Positions 36,588 to 46,068 of a stretch of 64,000 nucleotides of DNA are shown one piece after another. The stretch lies in the NCBI RefSeq assembly GCF_030490285.1, contig NZ_CP129884.1, positions 1,054,001-1,118,000 of the forward strand, given 5' to 3'. Each line of letters starts with the position of its first letter. Position 1 is the stretch's first letter. This DNA comes from Methylomonas montana (lineage in GTDB: Bacteria > Pseudomonadota > Gammaproteobacteria > Methylococcales > Methylomonadaceae). The notes beneath the pieces were generated by a model. It was not told the DNA's origin. It saw only the letters and a list, made by a program, of their open reading frames with translations, and did not search any database. The position numbers and the translations under genes are program-made.

Positions 36588-36964
36588 AAGGGATGTGTCG
36601 GGTAAATGTTAAGCAGCCAGAAAAGGGTATATCCGGGTGGCTCACCAGTCTATCCTTTCCGGATGGATATTGGCGCTACGTTCGGGAGGCCATGCCGCGA
36701 AAGGTCGTCAGACCAGGCTACCAGCGCTCATAGGCGATGTGGAATTGTAACGCTTCCCCGGCGTTGCCGCGATAATTCAATAGGGCAATGTATCCAGATA
36801 GCGGTCCAAGATTTGCTGTCCGCCCATCAGAAAATCTGTCATTTATTTACGGGCTCCCGATCATTGCACTATCATGCGAATTGGTCGCGCCTTATACCAT
36901 GTACAAAGAGTTTAAGTCGAGATGACGGCCGGCCAGTCTTAATTTGAATCATAAGGAGATCAAT
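36588..36964. other. Divergent intergenic region between rhodanese and copZ
   Basis: 377 bp without a supported gene (a 113-codon ORF is present but is not convincing). Structured elements seen: an imperfect hairpin at about 36630-36670 with TATCCGG and CCGGAT arms, and a palindromic stretch at about 36741-36780 with GAATT/AATTC outer and ACGC/GCGT inner arms. No classical CueR operator (ACCTTCC...GGAAGGT) was recognised. A strong AAGGAGAT ribosome site lies just before copZ. Confidence 0.4.
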
Positions 36965-37174
36965 ATGTCTGAATCAGCATCTTTAACTGTCAACGGCATG
37001 AAATGCGGCGGTTGCGAAAATACTATCGTCGGCAAGGTATCGGCGATTGCCGGCGTGGTGGCGGTGAAGGCTTCCCATCAGGATAAGCGGGTCGATGTCG
37101 AATTCGACCCTGCCCAAACCGATCTCGACGAAATCGAAGACGTGATCACCGACGCCGGTTTTAGCGTCGAATAA
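36965..37174 (+). CDS. copZ: Copper chaperone, heavy-metal-associated domain
   Basis: 69 residues from the ATG at 36965, which has AAGGAGAT at the right distance; an ATG at 36944 is in frame but lacks one. The protein is one HMA domain with the metal-binding loop [11 protein letters not shown] and the ferredoxin-like beta-alpha-beta pattern through [11 protein letters not shown]. It carries Cu(I) in the cytoplasm to the CopA ATPase, whose gene starts 64 bp downstream. Confidence 0.88.
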   Translation: MSESASLTVNGMKCGGCENTIVGKVSAIAGVVAVKASHQDKRVDVEFDPAQTDLDEIEDVITDAGFSVE

Positions 37175-37238
37175 TCTCCGCCTGTTTCGGCTGGCCGAGT
37201 CCGGCCGAAGATCGGCATCAGCGCTCGGAAATTCAACG

Positions 37239-39488
37239 ATGAATGCAGAACAAGTTACCAGTCAGTCTCCGGAAATTCGCCTTTCCATACTCGGCATGCG
37301 CTGCGCCGGTTGCGTCAGTGCGGTGGAAGTGGCTTTGCAGGCGGTGCCGGGCGTCGCGTCGGTCGCGGTCAACTTCGCGGATCATTCCGCAACGGTGACT
37401 GGCAATCCCGACCATCAGGCCATGAAGCAGGCGTTAAAGCAGGCCGGTTATGATGGTGCCGTCATGGAGGGGTTGGAAGACCCGAGCGAAGAGGAAAAAC
37501 AAGAGGAAGAACGTTACCGGGACTTGATCCGTAAAGCGGCGGTAGCCGGCGGCCTTGGCTTGCCTTTGATGCTGGGTGCTCATCTGGATTGGTTTCCGGC
37601 GATAGGCAGTTCCGCCGGTACCGCGTTTTGGTCTGATGTGGCCTTGTTGACCTTGGCGGTGCTGTATTATTCCGGCGGGCACTTTTTCCACAGCGCGCTG
37701 AAATTGCTGCTCCTAAAACAGGCCAATATGGACACCCTGATAGCGTTGGGTACCGGCTCGGCCTGGTTCTATTCCTGCATCGTCATCGATTATTCCAGCC
37801 AACTGCCGCCGCTGTCCGCGCATGCTTACTTTGAAGCCTCGGCGGTGATTTTGGCCTTTATTAATCTGGGTGGCGCGCTGGAAACCAGGGCGCGCGGCAA
37901 AACTTCAGCGGCGATCCGCGCGTTGATCGGTTTGCAACCGCGTACCGCTAGAGTCGTGCGCGACGGCCAGGAAATCGATATTCCCATCGAACAAGTCGGT
38001 CTCAGCGAAACTCTGCGGGTCAGGCCCGGCGAAAAAATTCCCGTCGACGGTTTGGTGTTGGAAGGCCATTCCAATGTCGACGAATCGATGCTGACCGGCG
38101 AAGCCATGCCGGTGGAAAAAGCGGCGGGCGCCAGTGTTGCCGCCGGCACGATCAACCAACAAGGCAGTTTTCTATTCAGCGCGACCCGTATCGGCCGCGA
38201 TACCGCCTTGGCGCAGATCATTCAAAGCGTGCGGCAAGCCCAGAACAGCAAGCCGGCCATCGCCCGCTTGGCCGACAAGATTTCCGCGGTATTTGTGCCG
38301 ACGGTCGTTGGTATTTCGATATTGACATTTTTGGTTTGGTGGATTTTCGGCCCCGATCCCGCTTTTGGTTACGCCTTCGTGACCTCGATGACGGTGCTGG
38401 TGATTGCCTGCCCGTGCGCGTTGGGGTTGGCGACGCCGATTTCGGTGATGGTTGCGGTCGGCCGCGCTGCACAAATGGGGATATTGATACGCAAGGGCGA
38501 AGCCTTGCAGAGCGCCGGTAAGCTGACTTGTCTGATTCTGGATAAGACCGGCACCGTGACGGCCGGTAAGCCCAGTCTGGCGGAGGTGATCGCATTTGGC
38601 GATGACGATGTGGATCGCGTGTTGCAGTATGCCGCCAGTCTGGAATCCGGTTCCGAGCATCCGCTTGCGGCCGCGATCCTGGCCGCCGCCGGGCAGAAAC
38701 AGTTGACGCTGGACAAGGTTAGAAAATTTCAGGCGGTGGCTGGTCACGGTATCGTTGGCCGCATCGCCGATCGGCAATGCTTGTTCGGTAACGCCGCATT
38801 GCTGGCGGAACACGGTATCGACGATAGTGGTCATCGCGACAAAATGGCCGAATTATCGGCGAAAGGCCAAACACCGATGTTTTTGGCGATCGAAAACCAG
38901 GTGGTCGGTATCGTCTCGGTCGCCGATCCGATCAAGCCCGACTCGGCCTTGGCGGTACGCCAACTGCGCCAGCGCGGCATCCGGGTGCTGATGGTGACCG
39001 GCGACAACGACATCACCGCGCGGGCGATAGCCGGGCAAGCCGGTATCGAAGAAGTGCGCGCGCAAGTGTTGCCGCAAGACAAAGCCGCCGTGGTCAAGGC
39101 CCTGCAACAACAGGGCGAAGTGGTCGGCATGGTCGGCGACGGCATTAACGATGCGCCGGCCCTGGCGCAAGCCGATGTCGGTTTTGCGATCGGCACCGGT
39201 ACCGACGTGGCGATTGAAAGCGCCGATATCGTGTTGCTGCAAGGTTCTTTGATGAAAGTGCCGGAAGCGATGGCGCTGTCGAAATTGACGATCAGCAATA
39301 TTAAGCAAAATCTGTTGGGTGCGTTTTTCTACAACACCGTCGGCATTCCGGTGGCGGCCGGCCTGCTGTACCCTCTATTCGGGATATTGTTGAATCCGAT
39401 GATAGCCGGCGCGGCGATGGCGATGTCTTCGGTAACGGTGGTCAGCAATGCCAACCGTCTGCGTTGGATAAAACTCGACACGGAATAG
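37239..39488 (+). CDS. copA: Copper-exporting P1B-type ATPase
   Basis: 749 residues. One N-terminal HMA domain (GMRCAGC at about 19-25), membrane helices, the A-domain TGEAMPVEK, the ion-binding CPC in [11 protein letters not shown] near residue 390, the phosphorylated Asp in DKTGT near 434, HP in GSEHPLA, and the hinge [16 protein letters not shown] near 635. It pumps Cu(I) out of the cytoplasm. Having one HMA domain is a common variant of the two-domain form. Late YN and MSS motifs ([21 protein letters not shown]) complete the copper site. Confidence 0.93.
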   Translation: MNAEQVTSQSPEIRLSILGMRCAGCVSAVEVALQAVPGVASVAVNFADHSATVTGNPDHQAMKQALKQAGYDGAVMEGLEDPSEEEKQEEERYRDLIRKAAVAGGLGLPLMLGAHLDWFPAIGSSAGTAFWSDVALLTLAVLYYSGGHFFHSALKLLLLKQANMDTLIALGTGSAWFYSCIVIDYSSQLPPLSAHAYFEASAVILAFINLGGALETRARGKTSAAIRALIGLQPRTARVVRDGQEIDIPIEQVGLSETLRVRPGEKIPVDGLVLEGHSNVDESMLTGEAMPVEKAAGASVAAGTINQQGSFLFSATRIGRDTALAQIIQSVRQAQNSKPAIARLADKISAVFVPTVVGISILTFLVWWIFGPDPAFGYAFVTSMTVLVIACPCALGLATPISVMVAVGRAAQMGILIRKGEALQSAGKLTCLILDKTGTVTAGKPSLAEVIAFGDDDVDRVLQYAASLESGSEHPLAAAILAAAGQKQLTLDKVRKFQAVAGHGIVGRIADRQCLFGNAALLAEHGIDDSGHRDKMAELSAKGQTPMFLAIENQVVGIVSVADPIKPDSALAVRQLRQRGIRVLMVTGDNDITARAIAGQAGIEEVRAQVLPQDKAAVVKALQQQGEVVGMVGDGINDAPALAQADVGFAIGTGTDVAIESADIVLLQGSLMKVPEAMALSKLTISNIKQNLLGAFFYNTVGIPVAAGLLYPLFGILLNPMIAGAAMAMSSVTVVSNANRLRWIKLDTE

Positions 39489-39553
39489 GCGAGCCTGCCT
39501 GAATCGTATCGACAGTATTTCAGTGTCGACCTATCAACGCTGAAGCGTTGAGT

Positions 39554-39598
39554 GTGGCCGCCGCCCGCGCCAACGGCCAGCGGCGGAAATGATTTTTT
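39554..39598 (+). terminator. Probable terminator of copA
   Basis: A CCGCCG/CGGCGG stem with GGCC pairs around it is followed within 6 bases by TTTTTT. Just before it (39535-39550) a perfect 7-bp hairpin CAACGCT-GA-AGCGTTG is also present. Confidence 0.5.
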
Positions 39599-39771
39599 AC
39601 GATCTTCCGGTATTCAATCGTCTACCCACCAACCGACTGGTTCGCTATTGATCTGCATTCGAATGGGGGCGCAGCTTATTCAACCATGAATCTAATGTTA
39701 CAATGAGCAGTTTTTATGCCCGGTACAATGCTGTTGAGTGCCGGGAACCGCGAATCAACGTTAGGTCGTTT

Positions 39772-40710
39772 ATGAGTAAACTGAAATGTGCCGTCATCGG
39801 CGCCGGATATTTGGGGAAATTTCATGCGGAAAAATATGCGTCGTTAAAAGACTGTGAACTGGTGGCTGTGGTCGACATCAATGCCGAGGCCGCCCTACAA
39901 GTCGCCGAAAAACATGGCACTCAGGCCTTGACCGATTACCAATCTCTGCTGGGCCAGGTCGATGCGGTCAGTATCGTGGTGCCGACGATTTATCACCACA
40001 AGGTGTCCAAGGATTTTTTAAATGCCGGCACCCATGTATTGGTGGAAAAGCCGATTACCGTCACCGTCGAGGAAGCGGACGATCTGATCGCGATTGCCAA
40101 GGAAAAGAACGTGATTTTGCAGGTCGGTCATCTGGAACGCTTCAATCCGGCGGTGCGCGGGCTGGAGAAACTGGAAGACAAACCCTTGTTCATCGAGTCG
40201 CACCGCTTGTCGCCGTTCAATCCGCGCGCCAACGATGTCAGCGTGGTGCTGGATTTGATGATTCATGACATCGACATCATCCTGGCTCTGGTCGATTCCG
40301 AAATCGAAAAAATCGACGCCAGCGGCACCGCGGTATTGACTCAGGGTACCGATATCGCCAATGCCCGCATCACCTTTAAAAACGGCTGCGTCGCCAATGT
40401 CACCGCCAGCCGGATCAGTATGAAGATGGAACGCAAGATGCGGATGTTCCGGCCCTGTTCCTATATTTCCGTCGATTTTCAAAATCGGGTGCTGATCAAG
40501 CACAAGACCGGCGAGAAGGAAATGTTCCCCGGCATTCCGGAAATTGTCACCGAGGAATCGGTATTCGAAAGCGGCGATGCCTTACTCGATGAGATCAAAC
40601 ATTTTGTCAATTGCATCAAGACAGGCGAAAATCCGCTGGTTCCCGGCGAAGCCGGCCGCAAGGCTCTGGCTACCGCGATAGAAATTACTCACTTTTTACA
40701 CCAACGATAG
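39772..40710 (+). CDS. gnnA: Gfo/Idh/MocA oxidoreductase, probable UDP-GlcNAc 3-dehydrogenase
   Basis: 312 residues from the ATG at 39772 (KCAVIGAGYLGKFHAEKYASL); an ATG-like extension from 39703 lacks family character. A Rossmann NAD site (GAGYLG), the EKP motif in VLVEKPITV and the HDID in LDLMIHDIDIIL mark the family. It is followed by a DegT aminotransferase and lpxB. In Acidithiobacillus ferrooxidans, GnnA oxidises the 3-OH of UDP-GlcNAc and GnnB aminates it, to give UDP-GlcNAc3N for lipid A with amide-linked chains. Order and neighbours here fit that pair, so the assignment rests on context as well as family. Confidence 0.75.
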   Translation: MSKLKCAVIGAGYLGKFHAEKYASLKDCELVAVVDINAEAALQVAEKHGTQALTDYQSLLGQVDAVSIVVPTIYHHKVSKDFLNAGTHVLVEKPITVTVEEADDLIAIAKEKNVILQVGHLERFNPAVRGLEKLEDKPLFIESHRLSPFNPRANDVSVVLDLMIHDIDIILALVDSEIEKIDASGTAVLTQGTDIANARITFKNGCVANVTASRISMKMERKMRMFRPCSYISVDFQNRVLIKHKTGEKEMFPGIPEIVTEESVFESGDALLDEIKHFVNCIKTGENPLVPGEAGRKALATAIEITHFLHQR

Positions 40711-40719
40711 GGCCCCGCT

Positions 40720-41817
40720 ATGATCCCCATGGTCAATCTGCAAGCGCAATATGCGGAAATTCAAGATGAAATCGTCAGCGGTTTTTCCGAAACCCTCAAC
40801 AATTGCGCCTTCATCCTGGGGCCGAACGTACAGGCCTTCGAAAAAGAAGCTGCCGACTATTTGGGGGTCAAGCATGCCATCGGCTGCGCCTCGGGTACCG
40901 ATGCGCTGCATCTGGCGCTGTTGGCCGAGGGCATTGGCGCCGGTGACGAGGTTATAACCAGCGCGTTCACCTTCATCGCCACCGCCGAAGCGATCAAATA
41001 TGTCGGCGCCACGCCGGTGTTTGTCGACATCGATCCGAACACCTTCAATATCACGCCGGAAAACATCGAAAAAGCCATTACCGCCAAGACCAAAGCGGTG
41101 ATGCCGGTGCATTTGTTCGGCCAGCCCGCCGATTTGCCGGCGATCAAGGCCATTTGCGAAAAACACGGTTTGAAATTGATCGAAGACTGCGCGCAATCAT
41201 TTGGTGCGACTGTGTACAACAAGCAAACCGGCAGTTTTGGCAACGCCGCCGGCTTCAGTTTTTTTCCCAGCAAAAACCTGGGCTGCTTCGGCGACGGTGG
41301 TTTGGTAACCACCGATTCCGACGAGACCGCCGCCAAGATCAAACAGTATCGCAATCACGGCTCGGACGTGCGTTATTACCACGATGTGGTGGGCTACAAC
41401 AGCCGGCTGGACGAATTGCAGGCCGTGGTGTTGCGCGCCAAGCTCAAGCGCATCGATCAATACAATTCTGCCCGTCGTCACGCCGCACATTTATATTCCG
41501 ACCTAATGGCGGACTTGCCGCTGACGACGCCTTACGAAGACGGTGTCGGCGAGCATGTCTATCATCAGTACACCTTATTGTCCGACCGCCGCGACGAGGT
41601 GATGAAAGCCCTGCAAGACCAGCAAATCGCTTGCGCGGTGTACTACCCGGTACCGCTGCATCAACAAAACGTGTTTAAGGCCGAATGTGCCGGCCTGTCC
41701 TTGCCGGCTACCGAATCGGTAGCTGCGCGTTGTTTTTCGCTGCCGATCTGTTCGAATCTGAGCGACGATACTGTTAAGCAAATTGTCGGCGTGATTCGCA
41801 ACGTTTTCCAAGCGTAA
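40720..41817 (+). CDS. gnnB: DegT/DnrJ/EryC1/StrS aminotransferase, probable GnnB
   Basis: 365 residues of the PLP-dependent sugar aminotransferase family. GCASGTDALHLALLAEGIGAGDEVI holds the PLP phosphate-binding part, EDCAQSFGA the Asp contacting the pyridine ring, and FFPSKNLGCFGDGG the Schiff-base Lys. It starts 9 bp after the oxidoreductase. Together they should convert UDP-GlcNAc to UDP-2-acetamido-3-amino-glucose, using an amino acid donor. The position before lpxB supports a lipid A rather than O-antigen role. Confidence 0.78.
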   Translation: MIPMVNLQAQYAEIQDEIVSGFSETLNNCAFILGPNVQAFEKEAADYLGVKHAIGCASGTDALHLALLAEGIGAGDEVITSAFTFIATAEAIKYVGATPVFVDIDPNTFNITPENIEKAITAKTKAVMPVHLFGQPADLPAIKAICEKHGLKLIEDCAQSFGATVYNKQTGSFGNAAGFSFFPSKNLGCFGDGGLVTTDSDETAAKIKQYRNHGSDVRYYHDVVGYNSRLDELQAVVLRAKLKRIDQYNSARRHAAHLYSDLMADLPLTTPYEDGVGEHVYHQYTLLSDRRDEVMKALQDQQIACAVYYPVPLHQQNVFKAECAGLSLPATESVAARCFSLPICSNLSDDTVKQIVGVIRNVFQA

Positions 41818-41830
41818 ACCAAAAAATCTA

Positions 41831-41859
41831 GGGTGGGCTAAGCAAAGCGCAGCCCACCA
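41831..41859. repeat. Short palindromic repeat between gnnB and lpxB
   Basis: GGTGGGCT and AGCCCACC form an 8-bp perfect stem with an 11-base loop (AAGCAAAGCGC). This GTGGGC...GCCCAC type of repeat is common between genes in many proteobacteria. It is within the presumed operon, 12 bp before the lpxB start, and may shape the mRNA. Confidence 0.6.
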
Positions 41860-41870
41860 GTAACTCTCAA

Positions 41871-43022
41871 ATGACCAATCAACCAGCCTACACGGTGCTG
41901 TTCAGTGCCGGCGAATCCTCCGGCGAGCAACACGCCGCCAATATGTTTCTGGAACTGAAACAGCGCTGCCCGACGGTTCGCGGCATCGGCATGGGCGGCG
42001 CCAAAATGCGTCAGGCCGGTATCGACGTGCGTTACGATTCGGCCGGCATCGGCGTAATCGGTCTGGTGGAAATCCTCAAGCATTACGGCGAAATCCGCCG
42101 GGCACTACATTTGATGAAACTAATCGTCGTCACCGAAAAGCCGGATTTGCTGGTTTGCGTCGATTACAAGGAATTCAACCTAAAACTGGCGCGTTTCGCT
42201 AAAAGCCAAGGCGTGAAGGTATTGTTTTACGTCAGCCCGCAAGTCTGGGCCTGGCGGCCGGGCAGGGTGGTGACGTACGGCAAGGCCATCGATATGATGG
42301 CAGTGATATTTCCGTTCGAGACTCAATATTACGAAGCCGAAAAGGTGCCGGTGCGCTACGTCGGCCATCCTTCCGTCGATAAAGTTCATCCACAACGCAC
42401 TAAGGCAGAAGATTTCGAGTTGTTTGACTTGGATCCGGCGCGGCCGGTGGTCGGCATTTTGCCCGGCAGCCGGGCTAACGAAATCAAACGCATGTTGCCG
42501 GTGATGCTGGACGCCGCCGTTAAGCTGGCCGAACGCAGGCCCGAATTACAATTCATATTGCCGCAGGCCGATTCGGTCGGCGACGCCGAGCTGGCGGAAC
42601 ATCTGCAACGGGCAGCCGTCAAAATCAAGCTGGTCAAGAACCAACCTTACGATGCGATTCAATGCTGCGACGCGGTGATGACCACCTCCGGCACCGCTTC
42701 GCTGGAAATCGCGTTGCTGGGGGTGCCGATGGTGATCGTTTACCGGCTGGCCGCGTTCAGTTATTGGTTGGGCAAGCGGCTGGTGAAGATACCGTTCATC
42801 GGTTTGCCCAATATCATCGCCGGCAAAGCCATCGTCAGGGAACTGATCCAGGAACAACTGACCGCCGATAATCTGGCGGAGGAAGTGACTCGTTTGTTGT
42901 CCGATGCGGACTATCGGCAAAACTGTCTCGAACAACTGGGGACAGTCAAACGCCAGCTCGGTAACGGCGGCGGCTCGGCGAACATGGCGGAACTGGCATT
43001 GGAGATGCTGCGCGGGCGATAA
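41871..43022 (+). CDS. lpxB: Lipid-A-disaccharide synthase
   Basis: 383 residues, usual length. Family GT19 features are VLFSAGESSGEQHAANM at the start, GMGGAKMRQAG, CVDYKEFNLKLA, YVSPQVWAWRPGR, FVGHP-like YVGHPSVD, GILPGSRANEIKRMLP and TTSGTASLEIALLGVPMVI. It joins UDP-2,3-diacylglucosamine and lipid X at the inner membrane. With GnnA/GnnB upstream, its substrates here may carry 2,3-diamino sugars. Confidence 0.95.
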   Translation: MTNQPAYTVLFSAGESSGEQHAANMFLELKQRCPTVRGIGMGGAKMRQAGIDVRYDSAGIGVIGLVEILKHYGEIRRALHLMKLIVVTEKPDLLVCVDYKEFNLKLARFAKSQGVKVLFYVSPQVWAWRPGRVVTYGKAIDMMAVIFPFETQYYEAEKVPVRYVGHPSVDKVHPQRTKAEDFELFDLDPARPVVGILPGSRANEIKRMLPVMLDAAVKLAERRPELQFILPQADSVGDAELAEHLQRAAVKIKLVKNQPYDAIQCCDAVMTTSGTASLEIALLGVPMVIVYRLAAFSYWLGKRLVKIPFIGLPNIIAGKAIVRELIQEQLTADNLAEEVTRLLSDADYRQNCLEQLGTVKRQLGNGGGSANMAELALEMLRGR

Positions 43023-43035
43023 GGCGTCGCCCGCG
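43011..43035. terminator. GC-rich hairpin over the lpxB stop codon
   Basis: CGCGGGCGA and TCGCCCGCG form a perfect 9-bp stem around a 7-base loop that begins with the lpxB stop TAA. It lies between the convergent lpxB and tgt genes and may separate their transcripts. No T-run follows. Confidence 0.55.
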
Positions 43036-43046
43036 ACGAAGATGGT

Positions 43047-44228
<1,182 letters not shown>

Positions 44229-44323
44229 TTAAGATGGCAGAAATAGCGCATTATCGACCACATTTCATTCACTATATGGATTTACTGAAATAGGTCGAAT
44301 CGATAGGCGGCGGGTTCTAGCCC

Positions 44324-44791
44324 CTAGATTTGCGATTGCAGATAATTTTCCAAGCCGATTAGGTTAATCAGGCCCAATTGTTTTTCCAGCCAGTGGGCGT
44401 GATCTTCCTCGGTGTCGTCCAGCATCACTTCCAGTATTTCCCTGGTTTGGAAATCGCGGACGCTTTCGCAATAGACAATCACTTTGCGCAAATCGGCAAC
44501 CACCTTGTATTCGACCGCTAAATCGTTTTTCAGCATTTCCGGCACCGTGGCCCCCACGGCCAGCGGCTCGCGTTTGGATAAATCCGGTGTGCCTTCCAGA
44601 AATAAAATCCGTTTGATCAACGCATCGGCATGGTTGGTTTCATCCTGCATTTCGTGACCGATACGCTCGTATAATTTGCTCAAGCCCCAGTTCTCATACA
44701 TCCGGGAATGGATGAAATATTGGTCGATAGCCGTTAGCTCACCGGCCAGTAATTCGTTTAAATGCGTTATGACTTGTTTGTCGCCTTGCAT
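44324..44791 (-). CDS. bfr: Bacterioferritin subunit lacking the haem-ligating Met52
   Basis: 155 residues, aligning without gaps to E. coli Bfr over the first half. Ferroxidase ligands Glu18, Glu51, His54 and Glu94 are present, and the last pair (EExH) is shifted by one. At position 52, where Met binds the inter-subunit haem, Thr stands instead (DETNHAD for DEMKHAD). The subunit should oxidise and store iron but not bind haem in the usual way, or it may assemble with a second, haem-binding subunit as in Bfr pairs of other proteobacteria. It is a single gene with its own terminator. Confidence 0.92.
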   Translation of the reverse strand: MQGDKQVITHLNELLAGELTAIDQYFIHSRMYENWGLSKLYERIGHEMQDETNHADALIKRILFLEGTPDLSKREPLAVGATVPEMLKNDLAVEYKVVADLRKVIVYCESVRDFQTREILEVMLDDTEEDHAHWLEKQLGLINLIGLENYLQSQI

Positions 44792-44982
44792 ATTCCGCCT
44801 CCCACCTGAGTTTATAAATTCGCCGTGAGCTATGGTAATACAAAACCCATACGTTTACTGGGTTTTGGCGGAGTTTGTTCGGTATCGAAGGCCGCTGGTT
44901 TCTGGGCTCCTAAATAACTATGGTCCGGTCGCAGGGTGACACGGTACACCGGCAAGCGCGGCGCCGGGACTTTACGGTCAGG

Positions 44983-45975
44983 CTAATCATGCAATTTGAT
45001 GGCATTACTCGCGATGCTGGCACCGAAGGCTTGCCTTATTTCCTCGGCCAGTCTTTCGATGTCGCCATTGGCGATGAACACCAGCCTGCCGCGCCTGTCG
45101 TCGGCGGGGCGGGACGGCAACGCGGTAGCAGGGTAGAGCCGATTGGCGGCGGCTTGTATGACTACCGGTTCGGTCTGTTTCGACAGATAGACCACGCCTT
45201 TGATGCGCAGCAAGTCGGTCGGATGGCGCGCCAACAGATCCTGCAGGATCGCTTGCAGTTGCGGCCAAGGCAGCGCTTGCTGCAAATGTAACGAGAGGCT
45301 TTGGAAACCATGCGCCGGGAGAGGGTTAGCGTTGGGCAGTCGACGCGTAAACGGGCTGGCTTGTGCGAGCAAAGTGTCCGCGCGATAGGCGCCCGGCATG
45401 GCCAGTTGTCTTGGCGTGGCTGGCGCGATGAGCCGCAAGTATTCATCCAGCGCAGCTTGCTGTTCAGCATCGGCCAGATCGGCATGAGTCAGCAGCAGGG
45501 CATCCGCCCAAGCGACCTGAGCGCGGGCTTCCGCGAAATTATCCAGCTGTTCGATGGCCGAGGGTATTGCAAGTGTGGTGATCACGCTTTGCAAACGATA
45601 ACGGCCGGCCAACCAACGCTCACGCAGCAGCGTGTCCAGAATCGGTTCGGGGCTGGCGACGCCGCTGGCCTCGATGATCATTCGTTCGAATGGTTTGTCT
45701 TTGGCCTGGTTCCAGGCCATCCACAGATTTTTTAAAGTCGGTGCCAGCGTGCCTTTGATTTGACAACACAGACAACCGCCGGCCAGCGTTGTCAATGGCA
45801 TGCCGGTTTGTTGCAGTAAATCCTGGTCGATAGGAGTGCTGCCGAATTCGTTGATGACGACGGCAGTTTTGGGCTTGTCGGCGAGCAGTTGGTTTAATAA
45901 AGTGGTTTTGCCGCTGCCGAGGAAGCCAGTGAGGACGATGACTGGGATTTTATTGGGAGTCGTGGGTTTGGGCAT
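44983..45975 (-). CDS. CobW/COG0523 family GTPase, probable zinc metallochaperone
   Basis: 330 residues. Walker A VLTGFLGSGKTTLLN, the metal-binding CxCC loop in GGCLCCQ, a Walker B-like region MIIEASGVASP and LLTHADL in place of NKxD, then a C-terminal CobW domain (LRIKGVVYL). COG0523 proteins deliver metals, often zinc, with GTP hydrolysis. It lies 93 bp downstream of the ZnuD-like receptor on the same strand and so falls under the Zur-type operator at 48134. No cobalamin gene is adjacent. A hairpin CATAGCA-TT-TGCTATG stands just before its start. Confidence 0.85.
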   Translation of the reverse strand: MPKPTTPNKIPVIVLTGFLGSGKTTLLNQLLADKPKTAVVINEFGSTPIDQDLLQQTGMPLTTLAGGCLCCQIKGTLAPTLKNLWMAWNQAKDKPFERMIIEASGVASPEPILDTLLRERWLAGRYRLQSVITTLAIPSAIEQLDNFAEARAQVAWADALLLTHADLADAEQQAALDEYLRLIAPATPRQLAMPGAYRADTLLAQASPFTRRLPNANPLPAHGFQSLSLHLQQALPWPQLQAILQDLLARHPTDLLRIKGVVYLSKQTEPVVIQAAANRLYPATALPSRPADDRRGRLVFIANGDIERLAEEIRQAFGASIASNAIKLHD

Positions 45976-46068
45976 GGACTGAGCATAGCATTTGCTATGG
46001 CTTGGTATGATCAGATTGTGCCGGGCATTAAAACCAGTATCGCGTTAGCGATGCGAATTATTAAAGCA

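Noticed and set aside
36606-36947. 113-codon ORF between the rhodanese and copZ
   Set aside because: Arg/Cys/Ser-rich shadow composition, no ribosome site, and it runs into the copZ ribosome site.
44983-45975. CobW protein as a cobalamin biosynthesis factor
   Set aside because: No cobalamin genes adjacent; the Zur box and ZnuD-like receptor upstream favour zinc.
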